From: Eimeria necatrix
Lineage: Eukaryota; Apicomplexa; Conoidasida; Eucoccidiorida; Eimeriidae
Direction of reading: 5' to 3'
Assembly (NCBI RefSeq): GCF_000499385.1
Contig: NW_013653236.1
Span: forward strand, 1 to 30,000
DNA: 30,000 nucleotides
Of this stretch, positions 28,448-30,000 are shown in pieces; within the stretch, counting starts at the first letter, position 1; each line of letters starts with the position of its first letter. Both the position numbers and the translations under genes were made by a program. The notes under the pieces are model-generated. The model was given only the letters and a program-made list of their open reading frames with translations. It ran no database searches and was not told where the DNA came from.

Positions 28448-28814
28448 ATAGTGTTGCTGGTGGCGTTGAAGTTGCTGCCGCCGTCGCTGTTGCTGTTCCT
28501 GAAGATGCTGCGGCTGCTGCTGTTCTGCTGCTGCTGCCGCTGCTGCTGCTGCTGATGTTGCGGTTGCTGCAGATGATGTTGCTGCTGCTGCTGCTGCTGC
28601 TTCTGCTGCTGGTTTCGCTTCCCTGCGTGCTCTAGGTCTGAATGTGCTGCTGCTGCTGCTGCCGCTGCTGCTGACAGCTGCTGCTGTCGCAGCTGCAGCA
28701 GCAGCTGCGGTTGCTGCTTTTGCTGCTGCTTTTGCTGCTGCAGCTGCTGGGGCTGCTCTGCGTGGCCTATACTATCCCCAGGCAGATGCAAAAGCAGCAG
28801 CTGCTGCTCCAACA

Positions 28815-28851
<37 letters not shown>

Positions 28852-28940
28852 TTGCCAGTGTTGGTGTCACAGCTGCTGCATGAACTGCAGCGCCTGCTGC
28901 TTTTGCTGCTGCTGCTGCTGTGCTGCTGCTGCGCAGACTT
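28376..28940. repeat. CTG-rich block
   Basis: CTG runs at 28388-28448, 28520-28610, 28645-28760 and 28810-28925 with TTG, GTT and GAT interruptions. Open in most frames on both strands; the minus strand reads Gln/Ala/Ser with occasional complex words. Probably a continuation of the minus-strand gene, unproven. Confidence 0.85.
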
Positions 28941-28992
28941 TTAATGTTTTGAAATTTCCATTTTGGATTTGTTTCTTTTATGTCTTTTGCAG

Positions 28993-29122
28993 GGCTTCTG
29001 GGGTGTATGTACACTGCGCGACTCCCACGACCAAGGGCGCCGCCGTGGCTCCATGGGCCAAATGGAGGCAAAAAAAGGCTAAAAACGAAAATTTAAAGCA
29101 TTTTAATTCAGCAATTAATTAA
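28993..29122 (+). CDS. Weak plus-strand terminal exon candidate
   Basis: After the acceptor CTTTTGCAG at 28992 one frame reads GVYVHCATPTTKGAAVAPWA and on to a TAA at 29120-29122. The segment includes the palindrome at 29002. There is no upstream partner exon, and the minus strand is also open from an ATG near 29053, so this is only a candidate. Confidence 0.2.
29002..29015. other. GTGTATGTACAC palindrome
   Basis: GGTGTATGTACACT, 9 nt after a good acceptor-like TTTTGCAG, the same spacing class as several other copies near exon boundaries. Confidence 0.85.
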
Positions 29123-29440
29123 TTATTTCGCATTTTTAATTTTAATTCGCAAAATTGATCCATTTTCCGCTCAATTTGCTCCAAGTTGAACGGACAGACG
29201 GAGGCGCAGCAGCAACCTGGGGGGCCCCGCAGCCGACTGCTGCTGTTTTTGAGGGGTTTTAAAGGACTTTTGGGTTTAAATTTGCATAAAAAAGAAATCA
29301 ATTTATAAAAATTGAATTTAATTTATTTAATTGGACAAAAATAGATTCAATTTGACCCATTTTACTCCGAAATGCAACTTTTTCCCCCCAACGCCGGCGG
29401 GGCGAACTTCGCCGTCCGCAAAAGATATTCCAAGCAAATT
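29123..29440. other. Unassigned sequence
   Basis: A/T-rich sequence with a short G+C-rich island (29185-29260) that includes GGGGGGCCCC and CAGCAGCAACC. Both strands are briefly open (plus: NGQTEAQQQPGGPRSRLLLF). No splice partners found. Confidence 0.4.
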
Positions 29441-29447
29441 ATAATTA

Positions 29448-29610
29448 ACATTTAAATAAACAATTAAATAAACAATTAAATAAACAATTAAATAAACAAT
29501 TAAATAAACGATTAAATAAACAATTAAATAAACAAATAAATGAACAATTAAACAATTAAATAAACAATTAAGTAAACAGTTTAAATAACAAATAAACAAT
29601 TAAATACAAA
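29448..29610. repeat. 12-bp CAATTAAATAAA minisatellite
   Basis: Seven or more regular units at 29448-29545, then degenerate units to about 29610. The minus-strand frame of repeated LIVYLIVY is an artefact. Confidence 0.93.
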
Positions 29611-29667
29611 CAATTAATCCTTTTGAAAAAGGCTACGGGCATTCAAGAGTGTCTGCGCTGGAAGCAC

Positions 29668-29742
29668 GCAGCAGCAGCAGCAGCAGCAGCAGCAGATACA
29701 TGCCCCCACATTCCGCTGCTGCAGCAGCAGCAGCAGCAGCAG
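29668..29742. repeat. CAG tracts
   Basis: Two CAG runs (29668-29695 and 29720-29742) separated by unique sequence. Confidence 0.9.
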
Positions 29743-29789
29743 CTGCCTGAGTCGAACAGATGCAGCACAGAAGGCACAAACTGCTGCGT

Positions 29790-29960
29790 GGGATCGTCTG
29801 GGATCGTGTGGGGCCATCTGGGATTGTCTGGGATCGCCTGGGATCGTGTGGGGCCATCTGGGATCGCCTGGGATCGTGTGGGGTGGCCTGGGATCGTGTG
29901 GGATCGTGTGGGGTGGCCTGGGATCGAGTGGGATCGCCTGGGATCGTGTGGGGTGGCCTG
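29790..29960. repeat. 10-bp GGGATCGTGT minisatellite
   Basis: Seventeen consecutive units of exactly 10 bp of the types GGATCGTGTG, GGATCGCCTG, GGGCCATCTG and GGGTGGCCTG. Unit types recur in a partly ordered pattern, suggesting 30-40 bp higher-order units. Minus-strand frames rich in IPGDPR are artefacts unless expression is shown. Confidence 0.93.
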
Positions 29961-30000
29961 TTGGAGTGTGTGTGGGGCTTCCCCCAGGAATAGTAGGCAA

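Noticed and set aside
2121..29015. CRISPR-like spaced repeats
   Set aside because: The palindrome copies are irregularly spaced by hundreds to thousands of bases, in a eukaryotic intron-rich context with no cas genes.
29614..30000. 128-codon minus-strand frame with repeated IPGDPR words
   Set aside because: Produced by the 10-bp minisatellite, whose 30-bp triple is stop-free; there is no other protein-like content.
1..30000. tRNA, rRNA or transposase genes
   Set aside because: No cloverleaf, rRNA-like or transposase/reverse-transcriptase motif was recognised by eye on either strand; a covariance-model search was not possible here.

Overview
The window is eukaryotic nuclear DNA and looks like a repeat-rich segment from a coccidian apicomplexan of the genus Eimeria. 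This assignment rests on the combination of (i) very many CAG/GCA/AGC (or CTG/TGC/GCT) triplet tracts that read as poly-Gln, poly-Ala or poly-Ser, (ii) many interstitial telomere-like heptamers AAACCCT/TTTAGGG, (iii) intron-rich genes with AT-rich simple-sequence introns, and (iv) no bacterial or viral gene organisation. Most long open frames are artefacts, because CAG tracts are stop-free in all frames. Genes were called from splice sites with matching phase, protein-like exon translations and family signatures.

Layout: 1-465 is a 19-bp AT satellite. About 500-6240 (minus strand) holds many small exons of one unidentified gene, possibly coiled-coil, whose introns are packed with telomere-like repeats and AT repeats. 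6240-9240 is simple-sequence DNA (CTG blocks, AAATTT repeats, CTAGCTGCAG repeats) with only weak exon candidates. 9247-11634 (minus) is a complete four-exon p24/TMED (EMP24/GP25L) cargo-receptor gene. 12730-18756 (plus) is an eleven-exon Qa-SNARE gene of the syntaxin-7/12/Pep12 (endosomal) type, divergently arranged with p24. 20939-22582 (plus) is a two-exon gene for a predicted secreted Gln/Glu/Lys-repeat protein. About 24060-25734 (plus) is a multi-exon gene of unknown function whose 3-prime exons are well supported. 26.9-28.8 kb holds Ala/Gln-rich open frames, most likely a minus-strand gene. 29.4-30 kb holds 12-bp and 10-bp minisatellites.

The p24 and syntaxin genes both belong to the secretory/endosomal membrane-traffic machinery, but adjacency in a eukaryote does not imply co-function.

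Two signals that ordinary annotation does not explain stand out. First, a palindrome family with core GGTGTACGTACACC (at least 15 good copies plus degenerate ones) is scattered across the window, several copies lying directly at splice acceptors or just before start codons. Second, telomere-like arrays start within about 0-20 nt of many 5-prime splice sites, usually with the G-rich strand in the sense orientation. A third is a phase-compatible duplicate of the end of syntaxin exon 4 inside intron 4, which could act as an alternative mini-exon.
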